A DNA stretch of 37,976 nt from an uncultured SAR86 cluster bacterium (GTDB lineage Bacteria > Pseudomonadota > Gammaproteobacteria > Magnimaribacterales > AG-339-G14), in NCBI GenBank assembly GCA_902627595.1, contig CACOJO010000009.1, forward strand, positions 1-37,976, in the 5' to 3' direction. Shown in pieces: positions 1 through 9,316 of this stretch (within the stretch, counting starts at the first letter, position 1; each line of letters starts with the position of its first letter). The notes under the pieces are model-generated. The model was not told where the DNA came from. It did no database searches and was given only the letters and a program-made list of their open reading frames with translations. The position numbers and the translations under genes were made by a program.

Positions 1-375
1 AGAAAAAAATCCAACTGCAAGAATAAGATAAACGAAAAAATTTAAACTTTCTTTAGGCTCAACTAAGCTAATTGATAGAATGATTAATCCAGTTACTAAC
101 TGTGAAAAAAACAACCAAGATTTTCTTTGTCCAAGAATATGTATTCCTGGAATTTTTAAACGATCTACTAAAGGGGCCCAAAATACTTTTAGAGAATAGA
201 TTAAAAAAACTAAGGAAAGCAGGCCAATTGTGGACTTTTCAATGCCTTCTTCTGATAACCAATAATTCAGGGGATCCATCAAGACCCCATATGGCACTCC
301 AGAAATAAAACCTAAACACAAAATTACTAAAATCTGAGGGCTTAGATAATTCCTCAAGGAGTCTAAGAAAGTCAT
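1..375 (-). CDS. ampG: AmpG-type muropeptide permease (MFS), N-terminal part, cut by window edge
   Basis: ATG at 375 opens a reading frame that runs off the window edge, so about 125 N-terminal residues are present. The translation begins MTFLDSLRNYLSP, followed by a hydrophobic helix, G-V-P-Y-G at about 26-30 and a W-A-P-L-V-D-R motif near residue 66, then L-G-Q-R-K-S-W. This loop between TM2 and TM3 is typical of AmpG-like MFS permeases, which import anhydro-muropeptides from the periplasm during peptidoglycan recycling. It is the last visible gene of a minus-strand run and starts two bases after the yajQ stop. The nearby ampD supports a recycling role. Other AmpG-like MFS carriers cannot be excluded from the N-terminus alone. 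Confidence 0.78.
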   Translation of the reverse strand, partial: MTFLDSLRNYLSPQILVILCLGFISGVPYGVLMDPLNYWLSEEGIEKSTIGLLSLVFLIYSLKVFWAPLVDRLKIPGIHILGQRKSWLFFSQLVTGLIILSISLVEPKESLNFFVYLILAVGFFS

Positions 376-377
376 TT

Positions 378-860
378 TTAATCTCTAAAATTTTGAAATT
401 GCAGAGGTATATCAAAATTTTGTTCTTTTATTAGTGTTATTGCAGCTTGAAGATCATCCCTTTTCTTTCCCGAGACTCTTACAGAGTCTCCTTGAATAGA
501 GCTTTGAACTTTCATCTTTTTTGATTTTATAAGTGCATTAATTTCTTTTCCTATTTCGCTAGAAATACCTTGCACAAGTTCTATATTTACTGAAGCAGAA
601 TTGTTGGCTTCCTGAGTCTGACCTATTTTTAGGCTTTTCAAATCAATTTTACGTTTGCTCAAATTTTCCTTGAGAATTGGAATAATTTGATCTATCTGAA
701 AAGACTCTTTAGCTGAGATTTTAATTTCAGTCTCTTGCAAGGATACATTGGCATTTGCATCTTTAAGATCATATCTATTTGTAATCACTCTATTCGTCTG
801 ATCAATCGCGTTGGACAACTCATGGTTGTCAATTTTGGATTCAATGTCAAAAGAAGGCAT
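378..860 (-). CDS. yajQ: YajQ family nucleotide-binding protein
   Basis: A 160-residue protein of normal family length opens with M-P-S-F-D-I, the signature start of YajQ, and has the expected N-A-I-D-Q stretch near residues 17-21. YajQ proteins are small cytoplasmic two-domain ferredoxin-fold proteins reported to bind nucleotides. In some Gammaproteobacteria they act as cyclic-di-GMP receptors, but a role in this organism cannot be read from sequence. The gene starts 9 bases after the ampD stop and ends 2 bases before ampG, so it is very probably co-transcribed with both. The start at 860 is the only one that gives the conserved N-terminus. Confidence 0.93.
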   Translation of the reverse strand: MPSFDIESKIDNHELSNAIDQTNRVITNRYDLKDANANVSLQETEIKISAKESFQIDQIIPILKENLSKRKIDLKSLKIGQTQEANNSASVNIELVQGISSEIGKEINALIKSKKMKVQSSIQGDSVRVSGKKRDDLQAAITLIKEQNFDIPLQFQNFRD

Positions 861-869
861 TGCTCTATA

Positions 870-1400
870 TTATCTTATCTTTGACCAATCAAAAAAGGGT
901 CCAGGGTCAGTCTTTCTACCTGCTGCAATTTCAGAATGGCCTACGATATTTTCTTTTCTTATCCCTGGAAAAGAATTACATAAAATTTCTATAAGTCCTT
1001 CTAAAGAAACATATTGGTTATCTTCAAAAGGTGTATTATCACTCCCGATAAGTTCAATTCCTAAAGAGAAGTCATTACAGTTTTCTTGATCATTGAAAGA
1101 AGAAATCCCTGCATGCCATGCCCTGTCATATACAGATACAAATTGGTAAATTTTTCCAGAACGATCAATTAGAAAGTGACTAGATACTTTTAAACCTCTA
1201 ATCTCTTGAAAAAATTCATGCGACTCGAAATCAAGTTCGTTCTTAAAGAATTTTTTGACATTATCAGGTTCAAAATTTTCTGGAGGCAAGCTTATGTTGT
1301 GAATCACAATTAGTTTTATCTCAGAATTTTTTGGTCGTTGGTCAAAATTTGGAGATATATGTTTTTCCGCATTAGTAAGCCAACCTTCTTTATTAATCAT
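870..1400 (-). CDS. ampD: 1,6-anhydro-N-acetylmuramyl-L-alanine amidase AmpD
   Basis: A 176-residue amidase_2 family protein without a signal peptide, matching the cytoplasmic AmpD type. It cleaves the lactyl-L-Ala bond of anhydro-muropeptides brought in by AmpG. The zinc ligands are visible: His34 in V-I-H-N, His155 in V-G-H-S and Asp165 in T-D-P-G, at nearly the same positions as in E. coli AmpD (34, 154, 164). Glu116 in G-I-E-L-I-G is also present. ATG at 1400 overlaps the dadA stop by 8 bases, implying translational coupling. With ampG two genes downstream this forms a small recycling set. No ampE or ampR homologue is next to it. Confidence 0.94.
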   Translation of the reverse strand: MINKEGWLTNAEKHISPNFDQRPKNSEIKLIVIHNISLPPENFEPDNVKKFFKNELDFESHEFFQEIRGLKVSSHFLIDRSGKIYQFVSVYDRAWHAGISSFNDQENCNDFSLGIELIGSDNTPFEDNQYVSLEGLIEILCNSFPGIRKENIVGHSEIAAGRKTDPGPFFDWSKIR

Positions 1401-2631
1401 TTCCCATTTTTTCAGCTAATATTTCGCCAGTAGCTGCCCCCAAGGTCCACCCTAAATGACCATGTCCTGTATTGTAAAATATTCCTTTAACCTTACTTTC
1501 AAATATTAAAGGCATCATGTCAGGCGTCATTGGTCTTAAACCTGCCCAAGGTGTATAGTTTTCTGTGCTTACTGAAGGAAAATATTCTCTAACCCACTTA
1601 AGCAAAGGACGAATTCTATCTTGCCTAATATCTTTATTCTTTCCAGCCAATTCAGCAGTTCCTGCAACCCTAAGTCTATTGCCAAGCCTGCTTGAAACAA
1701 TCTTTACAGGATCATCTAATAAAGATACTTGAGGGGCAGCTTGTTGAGAAATCATATCGTCTAGATAAATAGTCACACTGTAACCTTTAACAGGATAAAC
1801 TCTCATATTGTCGCCTAATATGTCTGCAAATCTTTGAGTTTCAACGCCAGCACAAACAGCAACTTGATCAAAAATGTATCCTTTTGAGTCGGCTTGATCT
1901 GTAGCAGAAAGAATTACTTTGTCTTTATCTTTGTAAATTGTTTCTATTTCAGTATTGAAAAAAGTTTCCACACCATATTTTTCTTCTAAAATTTTAATCA
2001 TGTTGGTGCAGAATTTATGAATATCGCCACTCGCATCCGATTTTGTATAAATTCCTCCGACTATTTTCTTTTCATTACTTGCAGATTTAAATGCAGGTTC
2101 TAAATCTTCAATTTCATCTAAGGATAAAGCCTCCCATTCCATACCTTCTTGATCTAACCAAGAAGCCTTATCTGCTGCAGAACTGAATTCTTTCTCATCA
2201 TTGTAAAAATGAAGAATACCTTTCTTTAAAAGATCAAACTTTACGCCCTCGAAGTCAGCGATTTTGAAGTATATCTCTCTTGCTCTTTTAGCTAATTCAA
2301 TTGTTTGCTGAGTGTTAGATTTATGCTTACCATTAAATGTAGCAAGAAGAAAACCAATCATCCATTTATACTTTTGAATACTAGGCGAAGGATTGAAAAG
2401 TAATGGAGCGTCTTTCTTAAACATCCACTTTATTCCGTTGAGTATATTTTTTGTGGTATTCCAAGTTTCTGAATTACTGGCGCTTAATTGGCCTCCATTA
2501 GCATAACTAGTCGCCATTGCAGGATATCTTCTAGAGTCGATCAAAGTAACTTTGTGACCTTTTTTAGCAAGAGCATATGCAGTTGTGATGCCTGCAATTC
2601 CTGCTCCAATTATTGCAATGTCACTTTTCAT
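1393..2631 (-). CDS. dadA: D-amino acid dehydrogenase small subunit family (DadA)
   Basis: A 412-residue FAD-dependent DAO-family oxidoreductase. The N-terminal dinucleotide-binding motif G-A-G-I-A-G lies at about residues 9-14, followed by S-Y-A-N-G-G-Q, the DadA hallmark. The C-terminus has [10 protein letters not shown] and [10 protein letters not shown], as in DadA. The known reaction is oxidative deamination of D-amino acids, chiefly D-alanine, passing electrons to the respiratory chain. ATG at 2631 overlaps the ispH stop in an ATGA arrangement. Placed next to ampD, it could burn D-Ala freed during wall turnover; that is inference. A related amino-acid oxidase with another substrate is possible. 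Confidence 0.88.
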   Translation of the reverse strand: MKSDIAIIGAGIAGITTAYALAKKGHKVTLIDSRRYPAMATSYANGGQLSASNSETWNTTKNILNGIKWMFKKDAPLLFNPSPSIQKYKWMIGFLLATFNGKHKSNTQQTIELAKRAREIYFKIADFEGVKFDLLKKGILHFYNDEKEFSSAADKASWLDQEGMEWEALSLDEIEDLEPAFKSASNEKKIVGGIYTKSDASGDIHKFCTNMIKILEEKYGVETFFNTEIETIYKDKDKVILSATDQADSKGYIFDQVAVCAGVETQRFADILGDNMRVYPVKGYSVTIYLDDMISQQAAPQVSLLDDPVKIVSSRLGNRLRVAGTAELAGKNKDIRQDRIRPLLKWVREYFPSVSTENYTPWAGLRPMTPDMMPLIFESKVKGIFYNTGHGHLGWTLGAATGEILAEKMGND

Positions 2632-3569
2632 CTTAGTTCTTTCGGTAATTTGAAGGATATATTTTCTTTAAGCCCCTGTATTTCTTCAACTATAGAAAAA
2701 CCAAAACCTTTGCAGTAAGAAATTATTTCTTTAACAAGTTCTTCTGGAGCTGAAGCTCCTGACGTAATTCCTAATTTACTTATACTTTTTAAAGAGTCTT
2801 CAGAAAGTTGCGAAACATGATCTACCAGACAAGACTCAGTACCCATAAGCTCTGCTAATTCCTTTAATCTGTTAGAATTTGAACTATTTTCAGAGCCAAC
2901 CACAATTATAAAATCTGTTTCCAGAGCAAGTTGCTTTACAGCATCTTGTCTGTTTTGTGTCGCGTAACAAATATCGTCTGCATTAGGGGATTTAATTTCG
3001 GGAAATCTTTTCTTAAGAATTTCAATTATTTGTTTTGTATCATCAACTGAGAGAGTTGTTTGAGTAACTAAAGCTAAATTAGAAGGCTGAGAAATGTTTA
3101 TATTTTGAGCATCATTTTCGTCTTCAACAAGATATATTTTTCCAGAACTTTCACTCGGAAATCTACCAAGAGTACCCTCAACTTCAGGATGATTTTTGTG
3201 TCCTATCATTATTACGTCTCTGCCTTGTTGAGCATATTTAACAACTTCCATGTGAACCTTGGTTACAAGAGGGCAAGTGGCGTCAAAAAAATTTAAATTA
3301 TATTTTTTAGCTTGAGTTTCTACTTTTTCAGATACGCCATGAGCTGAAAATATTGTTACAGATCCCTCTGGAACCTCATCTAGATTGTCAACAAATCTTG
3401 CGCCGCGTATTTTTAAATCCTGAACGACTTTCCTGTTATGGACAACTTCATGTCTAACATAAACTGGCGGTCCAAATTTATCCAAGGCAATATTTACGAT
3501 GTCAATTGCTCTATCAACTCCGGCACAAAAGCCCCTAGGATTTGCTAGCTTAATGGTTTTACTTTGCAT
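2628..3569 (-). CDS. ispH: 4-hydroxy-3-methylbut-2-enyl diphosphate reductase IspH
   Basis: The last enzyme of the MEP isoprenoid pathway, making IPP and DMAPP from HMBPP. The conserved start [11 protein letters not shown] is present. The three [4Fe-4S] ligands are Cys15 (R-G-F-C), Cys99 (D-A-T-C-P) and Cys201 (I-C-Y-A-T), spaced as in E. coli IspH. I chose ATG at 3569; an in-frame TTG at 3584 would add five residues with no family support. The gene overlaps the end of lspA by 11 bases. ispG, the preceding pathway enzyme, is at 26569-27681. The fkpB gene often found between lspA and ispH is missing here. Confidence 0.96.
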   Translation of the reverse strand: MQSKTIKLANPRGFCAGVDRAIDIVNIALDKFGPPVYVRHEVVHNRKVVQDLKIRGARFVDNLDEVPEGSVTIFSAHGVSEKVETQAKKYNLNFFDATCPLVTKVHMEVVKYAQQGRDVIMIGHKNHPEVEGTLGRFPSESSGKIYLVEDENDAQNINISQPSNLALVTQTTLSVDDTKQIIEILKKRFPEIKSPNADDICYATQNRQDAVKQLALETDFIIVVGSENSSNSNRLKELAELMGTESCLVDHVSQLSEDSLKSISKLGITSGASAPEELVKEIISYCKGFGFSIVEEIQGLKENISFKLPKELR

Positions 3570-4077
3570 CAGATTTATGCACAAAAAGGGAGTCTATCAA
3601 TAAAAAAATTATACCTATTGTCACAAGACAGTCAGCTAAATTAAATACATAAGGATTAAATGTTATATCAATAAAATCTACAACATAGCCTCTAACAATT
3701 CTATCTAAAAGATTTCCCAATCCTCCAGCAAGAATAAGGCTCCAATATACTCTCTCTTTAAAAAGAATTTCTTTGAATACAAGGTTAGTAAAAATTGCTA
3801 AAAAAAGATAAAAACATATTGAAGAAACTAAAAATGAAAATATAAATCCTAAGTTTAGAGAGGCATCATTAAATAAATTAAAAGCGCCACCAAAATTTTT
3901 AATGAACGTAAAATTTAAGAAAGAAAATATTTGTATGGACTCATATAAATTCAAGTTTTCTTCAATTAAGTATTTTGAAAATTGGTCAAAAAACACCAAA
4001 AATATAATTAATGCAAACAAAAGGTACGATTTTTGGGTTTTAAAAAAACTTTCTTTTCTCACCCTCGCCCTCGACAT
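3559..4077 (-). CDS. lspA: Lipoprotein signal peptidase LspA
   Basis: A 172-residue, four-helix inner-membrane aspartyl protease that removes signal peptides from prolipoproteins. The catalytic aspartates are visible as Asp125 in G-N-L-L-D-R and Asp149 in F-N-L-A-D. The N-F-G-G-A-F motif precedes them at about residues 61-66. The start is ambiguous: ATG 4077 overlaps ileS by 38 bases and has AGGTG upstream, while an in-frame GTG at 4062 sits just behind an AGGGCGAGG purine run. A substrate in this window is BamB, a predicted lipoprotein. It belongs to the ribF-ileS-lspA-ispH run. Confidence 0.95.
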   Translation of the reverse strand: MSRARVRKESFFKTQKSYLLFALIIFLVFFDQFSKYLIEENLNLYESIQIFSFLNFTFIKNFGGAFNLFNDASLNLGFIFSFLVSSICFYLFLAIFTNLVFKEILFKERVYWSLILAGGLGNLLDRIVRGYVVDFIDITFNPYVFNLADCLVTIGIIFLLIDSLFVHKSDAK

Positions 4078-6814
4078 TTTCTATGCACCTAGGACATAGA
4101 TTTGAGTCTAAAATCTTTTTGAGATTTCCTGTATGGTGCCAACAACGATCACATTTCTCTTTTTCAGAGGGTTTTACTTCAATAAAAACTCTAGTTTGCT
4201 CATCGTCATCGGTTACTTCCAAAGAAACATCTGAAACAATCAAAAGAAATTTCAACTCGTCAATAGAAGGGCTTAGTCTTAAAAAAGTTTCAGAATTACA
4301 AAAAATTTTTACTTCAGCATCTAGTGAAGATCCAATAATTCCGTCATTTCTTTTTTCTTCCAAAAGCTTGTTTGCTTCAATCTTTATTTCACCCAACTTT
4401 TTCCATGTTTCTTCATCTAAAGATAGGGATATATCTTGTGTTAATGTTGAAAAGCTTTCTAAAAAAACTGATTTTTTGTCTTTATAAAACTCTCTGAAAG
4501 CTTCTTCGGCAGTAAAACTTAAAATTGGTGCAATCCACAACAACAATTTATCTAATAGATTTTTTATAGTTGCTTGTGCTGAAATTCTTGCGATGCCAGA
4601 TTTTTTTGAGGTATAAAGCCTGTCTTTAAGAATATCTAAATAAAAACTACCCAGTTCATTAGTACAAAAATTCAGAATTTTTTGATAAACCAAATGAAAC
4701 TCATAATTTGAATAATCTTCAAGAATTTCATTTTGAAGTTTTTCCGCTTCCTTTAAGATCCATAGATCTATTTCCACTCTAGAGTCTAAACTGACTTCTT
4801 TATGAGGATCAAAATCATATAAGTTAGATAACAAAAATCTAATAGTATTTCTAATTCTTCTGTAAGAGTCTGCAGTTCTATCAAGGATTTCATCTGAAAA
4901 ATAAATTTCATTTCTAAAATCTGACGAAGCTACCCATGCTCGGAGGATATCAGCTCCTTTCTTATTCCAAACCGATTGAGGTGAGACAGTATTACCCAAA
5001 GATTTTGATTGTTTTTTTCCTTCGCCATCAACTACAAATCCATGCGTGAGAGCTGATCTATAAGGTGCCTCATTGTTCATAGCCATTCCAGTGAGCAAAG
5101 AAGACTGAAACCAGCCCCTATGTTGATCGGAACCTTCTAAATAAAGATCAGCGGGATAAGATAAATTATCTCTTTTTTCTAAAACACAATGATGAGTTAC
5201 ACCAGAGTCAAACCAAACATCTAAGATGTCAGAAGATTTTTCATACGCTTCATAATCATCAATTAAAGAGCTTGGCTCCATTTCATACCAGGCCTGAATA
5301 CCTATTTTTTCTATTTCTTGAGCAACTTTTTCAATGATTTCAAGAGTTTCAGGATGGAGTTCTCCAGATTCTTTATTGGTAAACAGAGGTAATGGCACTC
5401 CCCAAGAACGTTGTCTTGAAATACACCAATCAGGTCTATCTTGCATCATTCCTTCAATTCTTGATTTTCCCCATTCAGGAAGCCAATTTATTTCATTTAT
5501 TTTTTCTTCAGAATTTTTTAATAGTAAGTTTTTATCCATAGAAATAAACCACTGAGGTGTTGCTCTAAAGAAAACAGGAATTTTATGGCGCCAACAATTT
5601 GGAAAACTATGTCTATAAGTATTTTTGCTCAAGAGTAAAGATTTGTCGGTTAATAATTCAATAATTTTGTTATTTGCATCTTCTAAATTCAATCCGCCAA
5701 CAAACTCTTGGCTTTTGATAAATTCTCCTTTCTCATCAACTGGACTACGAAAATCTAAATCCTTACCTAAGCAAGCATGATAATCATCCATGCCGTGAGC
5801 AGGAGCAGTATGAACGAGACCTGTTCCCATTTCATCGGTTACGTGTGTTCCAGAAATGAATAAAGATTTTCTATCTAAAAAAGGATGATCTGCTTCTATT
5901 TCATTTAATGCACTTCCAGATAACTTACCTAAAATATTATGTGAAACTATATCTATTCTTTCTAAAGTTTTTTCTTTTAAAGCAGATGCAACCAATACAG
6001 CTATTGTTTTATTTTCATGCTCAAATTCTATTAATTCGTATTCAAACTCAGGATTAAAAGAAATTGCTTGGTTGCTTGGAATTGTCCATGGCGTAGTGGT
6101 CCAAGATGCAGCAAAAGTTGGAGTATTTATTTCTAATGAAAGTAATTTTTCAATAACTTCCTTTTGCATTGGAAAGAGAAAATCTATCGCTTTAGATTCT
6201 TTGTCATAATATTCAACTTCAGCTTCAGCAAGAGCAGACTTGCATTCAGAACACCAGTAGACGGGTTTTTCTCCTCTTACTAAATGATTGGCCTCAATTA
6301 TTTTTCCAAGCGCTCTGATGGTGTTTGCCTCATAATCAAAAGACATGGTTTTGTATGGATTTTTCCAATCGGCTTGAATTCCAAGTCTCTTAAAATCATT
6401 TCTTTGTATGGCAATTTGTTGGTTTGCATATTCTCGACACTCTTCTCTGAATTTATCGGCAGGAACTTCTACATTTACTTTTCCAATCTTTTTTTCAACA
6501 TTCAATTCAATTGGAAGTCCATGACAATCCCAGCCTGGAACATAAGGTGAGTTAAAACCTTGAAGTTGTTTAAATTTAATAATGATATCTTTTAGAACCT
6601 TATTATTGGTTGTACCAAGATGAATGGGGCCATTTGCATAAGGCGGACCATCATGTAACAAAAAATTAGGACCATCTATGTTTTTACTTTGCATCAAGTC
6701 ATAAAGGTTTATTTCTTCCCAATACTTAATCATCTCTGGCTCTTTCTGAGCCAAATTAGCTTTCATAGAAAATCCGGTTTTAGGCAGATTTAAAGTATCT
6801 TTAATTTTTTTCAT
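4040..6814 (-). CDS. ileS: Isoleucyl-tRNA synthetase
   Basis: A 924-residue class I aminoacyl-tRNA synthetase of the usual bacterial IleS length. Catalytic signatures are P-P-Y-A-N-G followed by H-L-G-T (residues 65-68, the HIGH box) and G-K-K-Q-S-K-S-L-G-N (the KMSKS box). W-D-C-H-G-L-P-I-E and the CP1 editing domain with T-T-P-W-T are present. The C-terminus carries the zinc knuckle C-D-R-C-W and C-P-R-C-I and ends E-K-R-K-F-F, as in E. coli-type IleS. Two signature positions depart from consensus: Thr replaces the last His of HIGH, and Gln replaces Met in KMSKS. The frame is intact, so I regard it as functional. It overlaps ribF by 14 bases. Confidence 0.97.
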   Translation of the reverse strand: MKKIKDTLNLPKTGFSMKANLAQKEPEMIKYWEEINLYDLMQSKNIDGPNFLLHDGPPYANGPIHLGTTNNKVLKDIIIKFKQLQGFNSPYVPGWDCHGLPIELNVEKKIGKVNVEVPADKFREECREYANQQIAIQRNDFKRLGIQADWKNPYKTMSFDYEANTIRALGKIIEANHLVRGEKPVYWCSECKSALAEAEVEYYDKESKAIDFLFPMQKEVIEKLLSLEINTPTFAASWTTTPWTIPSNQAISFNPEFEYELIEFEHENKTIAVLVASALKEKTLERIDIVSHNILGKLSGSALNEIEADHPFLDRKSLFISGTHVTDEMGTGLVHTAPAHGMDDYHACLGKDLDFRSPVDEKGEFIKSQEFVGGLNLEDANNKIIELLTDKSLLLSKNTYRHSFPNCWRHKIPVFFRATPQWFISMDKNLLLKNSEEKINEINWLPEWGKSRIEGMMQDRPDWCISRQRSWGVPLPLFTNKESGELHPETLEIIEKVAQEIEKIGIQAWYEMEPSSLIDDYEAYEKSSDILDVWFDSGVTHHCVLEKRDNLSYPADLYLEGSDQHRGWFQSSLLTGMAMNNEAPYRSALTHGFVVDGEGKKQSKSLGNTVSPQSVWNKKGADILRAWVASSDFRNEIYFSDEILDRTADSYRRIRNTIRFLLSNLYDFDPHKEVSLDSRVEIDLWILKEAEKLQNEILEDYSNYEFHLVYQKILNFCTNELGSFYLDILKDRLYTSKKSGIARISAQATIKNLLDKLLLWIAPILSFTAEEAFREFYKDKKSVFLESFSTLTQDISLSLDEETWKKLGEIKIEANKLLEEKRNDGIIGSSLDAEVKIFCNSETFLRLSPSIDELKFLLIVSDVSLEVTDDDEQTRVFIEVKPSEKEKCDRCWHHTGNLKKILDSNLCPRCIENVEGEGEKRKFF

Positions 6815-7757
6815 TAAGTAATTGTTCTTTAGCGGTATTTACGTCTTTTGCAATTTGTTTTGTTAGATCATCGAGGCTATCAAACTTTATTTCATCTCTA
6901 ATTTTTTTTACAAATTCTACTTTTATACGTTTTCCATATATTTCTTTTTTAAAATCAAAAATATTTACTTCTAGTACTGGAGAGGTGCCTCCAACCGTTG
7001 GTCTAATTCCAATATTTGCAATACCATTGAATTCTGACATATCTAATGAAATCTTTACAGAGAACACTCCTTTTATGGGTAAATTATTTTTTGGAAGCCA
7101 TATATTTGCAGTTGGAAAACCTATTGATCTGCCCAGTCTATTTCCATGAACAACTTTACCCTCAAATGAGTAGGGTCTCCCTAATAATTTTTTGGCTAAA
7201 TTAAAATCGCTTGAAGACAATGCCTCTCTTACCCAAGTGCTACTTACACGGCGATTATCAATTGAAAAAGTAGGTAATTTTGATAACGAAATACCCTTGC
7301 TCTTACTCCAGTCTTTAAGCATCGAAAAGTCCCCTTTTCTATCTTGTCCAAATCTGAAATCATCTCCTATCATTAAATTGCTAATATTTAATGATCCTAG
7401 AACTTTCTCAATAAATATTTCTGGACTCATAGTTTGAAGAGACTTATTAAATTTTAAAAAAAAGGCAAAATCTATATTTTCATTTTCCAAATTTTTAAAC
7501 TTGTCACGCCAAGGAGAAATTCTTGCTGGCTGCTCCATAATGTCTTTATCCATGGAGAAGAATTCCTTTGCATGAGGTTCGGTAAATATCACAACCGTTT
7601 TAGCACTAGTATTTTGAGAAATATTTTTCATTTCCTGAATTATTTTTTTATGACCTTGATGGAGGCCATCAAAGTTACCGATAGTTACGACAAGCTTTTC
7701 TTCGCTAAATCTTTTATTAAATAGCGATAAGTTTTTTAATCCTCTTATCAAATACAT
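6801..7757 (-). CDS. ribF: Bifunctional riboflavin kinase / FAD synthetase
   Basis: A 318-residue RibF that phosphorylates riboflavin to FMN and adenylates FMN to FAD. The N-terminal adenylyltransferase domain has T-I-G-N-F-D-G-L-H-Q-G-H at about 25-36 and S-S-T-W-V-R near 170. The C-terminal kinase domain begins around G-R-P-Y-S-F-E-G and has the G-F-P-T-A-N motif that binds ATP/Mg. ATG directly follows the murJ stop codon with no spacing, and the 3' end overlaps ileS. FAD made here serves window flavoproteins such as SdhA, DadA and the GltD-like protein at 31692. The gene order murJ-ribF-ileS-lspA is conserved in many Gammaproteobacteria. Confidence 0.96.
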   Translation of the reverse strand: MYLIRGLKNLSLFNKRFSEEKLVVTIGNFDGLHQGHKKIIQEMKNISQNTSAKTVVIFTEPHAKEFFSMDKDIMEQPARISPWRDKFKNLENENIDFAFFLKFNKSLQTMSPEIFIEKVLGSLNISNLMIGDDFRFGQDRKGDFSMLKDWSKSKGISLSKLPTFSIDNRRVSSTWVREALSSSDFNLAKKLLGRPYSFEGKVVHGNRLGRSIGFPTANIWLPKNNLPIKGVFSVKISLDMSEFNGIANIGIRPTVGGTSPVLEVNIFDFKKEIYGKRIKVEFVKKIRDEIKFDSLDDLTKQIAKDVNTAKEQLLNEKN

Positions 7758-9314
7758 TTAATTTTTAAAAAAACTCATCCTAAGGCCAAAAATAAACATT
7801 AAACCAAAATATACAAATGCTCCAAAACAAATGATTAACAACAAATTTAAAATTTGAATTAATAAACTCCATTCAGAAAAGTTTGGAAATAATGTTTGAA
7901 ATCCAATGAGTCCAAAAAGTAAACCTAATGAACTGATAATTATCTTTAAAAGAAAAATTAGCGAGTCTCCTTCTAGAGTTAGAATTGATCTTTTAATAAG
8001 TATAAAACTTAGAATAAAAAAGCTTACTATTGCAGCTATAGCACTTCCAATTGCTAAACCAACATGACCGTAACCAAACTTAAAAGCGAATAGCCAATTG
8101 AGAATAACATTAAGAATCAAAGATACGAGAGCGACAAACATAGGAGTTTTAGGATCTTGTCTTGCAAAAAATCCTACATTAAGGATTTTAATAGCCATAA
8201 ATGCAATCAATCCCAAACAAAATCCTTTTAGACTGTAACTCGTCATAAGAGCATCCGAAGTTGAGAATTCACCTCGCAAGAATAAAATACTAATAATTTC
8301 TAAGCTTAAAAAATATATTCCAACTGAAGACGGAATGCCTACAATAAATATGAATTTTAAAGCCCAATTAAATTTTTCATTGAATTCCAAATCATTTTTT
8401 AGAGCAGCCGCATTTGATAAAGCAGGCAGAATAACCGTAGCAGCAGCAATAGCGAAGATGCCTAAAGGTAATTGAATTAATCTATCGGAAAGGTATAGCC
8501 AGGTTGGGCTTCCAGTTTGTAGTAAGGATGCAAAAATTGTATCTATAAGAATATTAATTTGAATTATTCCCCCACTTAAAATTCCCGGAAGCATCAATAT
8601 TGAAATTTTCTTCAATCCAGGATGGTTAAAATCCAATTTTAGTTTAGGGAGCAATTTTAGTTTGATTATAGGGATAATATTTATTAAAAGCTGAACGAGT
8701 CCAGCAATAAATACTCCCCATGCAACAGCCAAAACAGGAAATTCAAAGTAATCAGTAAAAAATATTGCTCCAATAATTATGCTTAAGTTAAAAGCGATTG
8801 GAGTAGCAGCTGGAATAGAAAAAAGACTGAAAGAATTTAATATAGATCCAAAAAAGGCAACCAAAGATACAAAAAATAAATAAGGAAAAGTAATTCTTAA
8901 GATCTCTATTGCGAGAATTTTTTTTTCCGGATCAAAATAAAATCCTGGAGCAAAAATAAAAACCACAATTGGAGCAAAAATCATGAATAAAATACAGAGG
9001 AATAAGACCAATGAAGAAATTGCAGTAAACGTTAAATCGATTAGCTTCTTTAACTCTTCCTTTGATTGATTATTCTTATACTCTGTAAAGACAGGAATGA
9101 AAGCTTGGCTGAAAGCTCCCTCAGCAACTAGTCTTCTGAATAAATTAGGTATTTTTAACATCACTACAAATACATCGTGCGCAACTCCCGCACCCAAAAT
9201 GTATGTGGTTGCTATATCTCTTAAAACTCCAAATATTCTTGAAATAAAAGTCCAAAACGAAACAAGTAAAGTTTTTAGAGAAGTTTTAGTCTTTTGACTT
9301 TGTAAGGAGTCCAA
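7758..9314 (-). CDS. murJ: Lipid II flippase MurJ
   Basis: A 518-residue polytopic membrane protein of the MVF superfamily with about 14 hydrophobic segments. It flips lipid II across the inner membrane for peptidoglycan synthesis. Family marks include S-R-I-F-G-V-L-R-D near residues 25-33, L-F-R-R-L-V-A-E-G-A-F-S-Q-A-F near 58-72 and S-D-R-L-I-Q-L-P-L-G in mid-protein. The start is a TTG two bases after the msrB stop; no ATG or GTG lies upstream of the first helix, and this start gives a normal N-terminus. ribF follows without a gap. MATE (12518) belongs to the same superfamily but is clearly a different branch. Confidence 0.95.
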   Translation of the reverse strand: MDSLQSQKTKTSLKTLLVSFWTFISRIFGVLRDIATTYILGAGVAHDVFVVMLKIPNLFRRLVAEGAFSQAFIPVFTEYKNNQSKEELKKLIDLTFTAISSLVLFLCILFMIFAPIVVFIFAPGFYFDPEKKILAIEILRITFPYLFFVSLVAFFGSILNSFSLFSIPAATPIAFNLSIIIGAIFFTDYFEFPVLAVAWGVFIAGLVQLLINIIPIIKLKLLPKLKLDFNHPGLKKISILMLPGILSGGIIQINILIDTIFASLLQTGSPTWLYLSDRLIQLPLGIFAIAAATVILPALSNAAALKNDLEFNEKFNWALKFIFIVGIPSSVGIYFLSLEIISILFLRGEFSTSDALMTSYSLKGFCLGLIAFMAIKILNVGFFARQDPKTPMFVALVSLILNVILNWLFAFKFGYGHVGLAIGSAIAAIVSFFILSFILIKRSILTLEGDSLIFLLKIIISSLGLLFGLIGFQTLFPNFSEWSLLIQILNLLLIICFGAFVYFGLMFIFGLRMSFFKN

Positions 9315-9316
9315 CT

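Noticed and set aside
102..308. Plus-strand open frame of 68 codons
   Set aside because: It lies opposite the ampG coding frame, which has clear family motifs; the plus-strand product is not recognisable.
811..1089. Plus-strand open frame of 92 codons
   Set aside because: Antisense to yajQ and ampD, both with intact catalytic or family motifs; it is a shadow frame.
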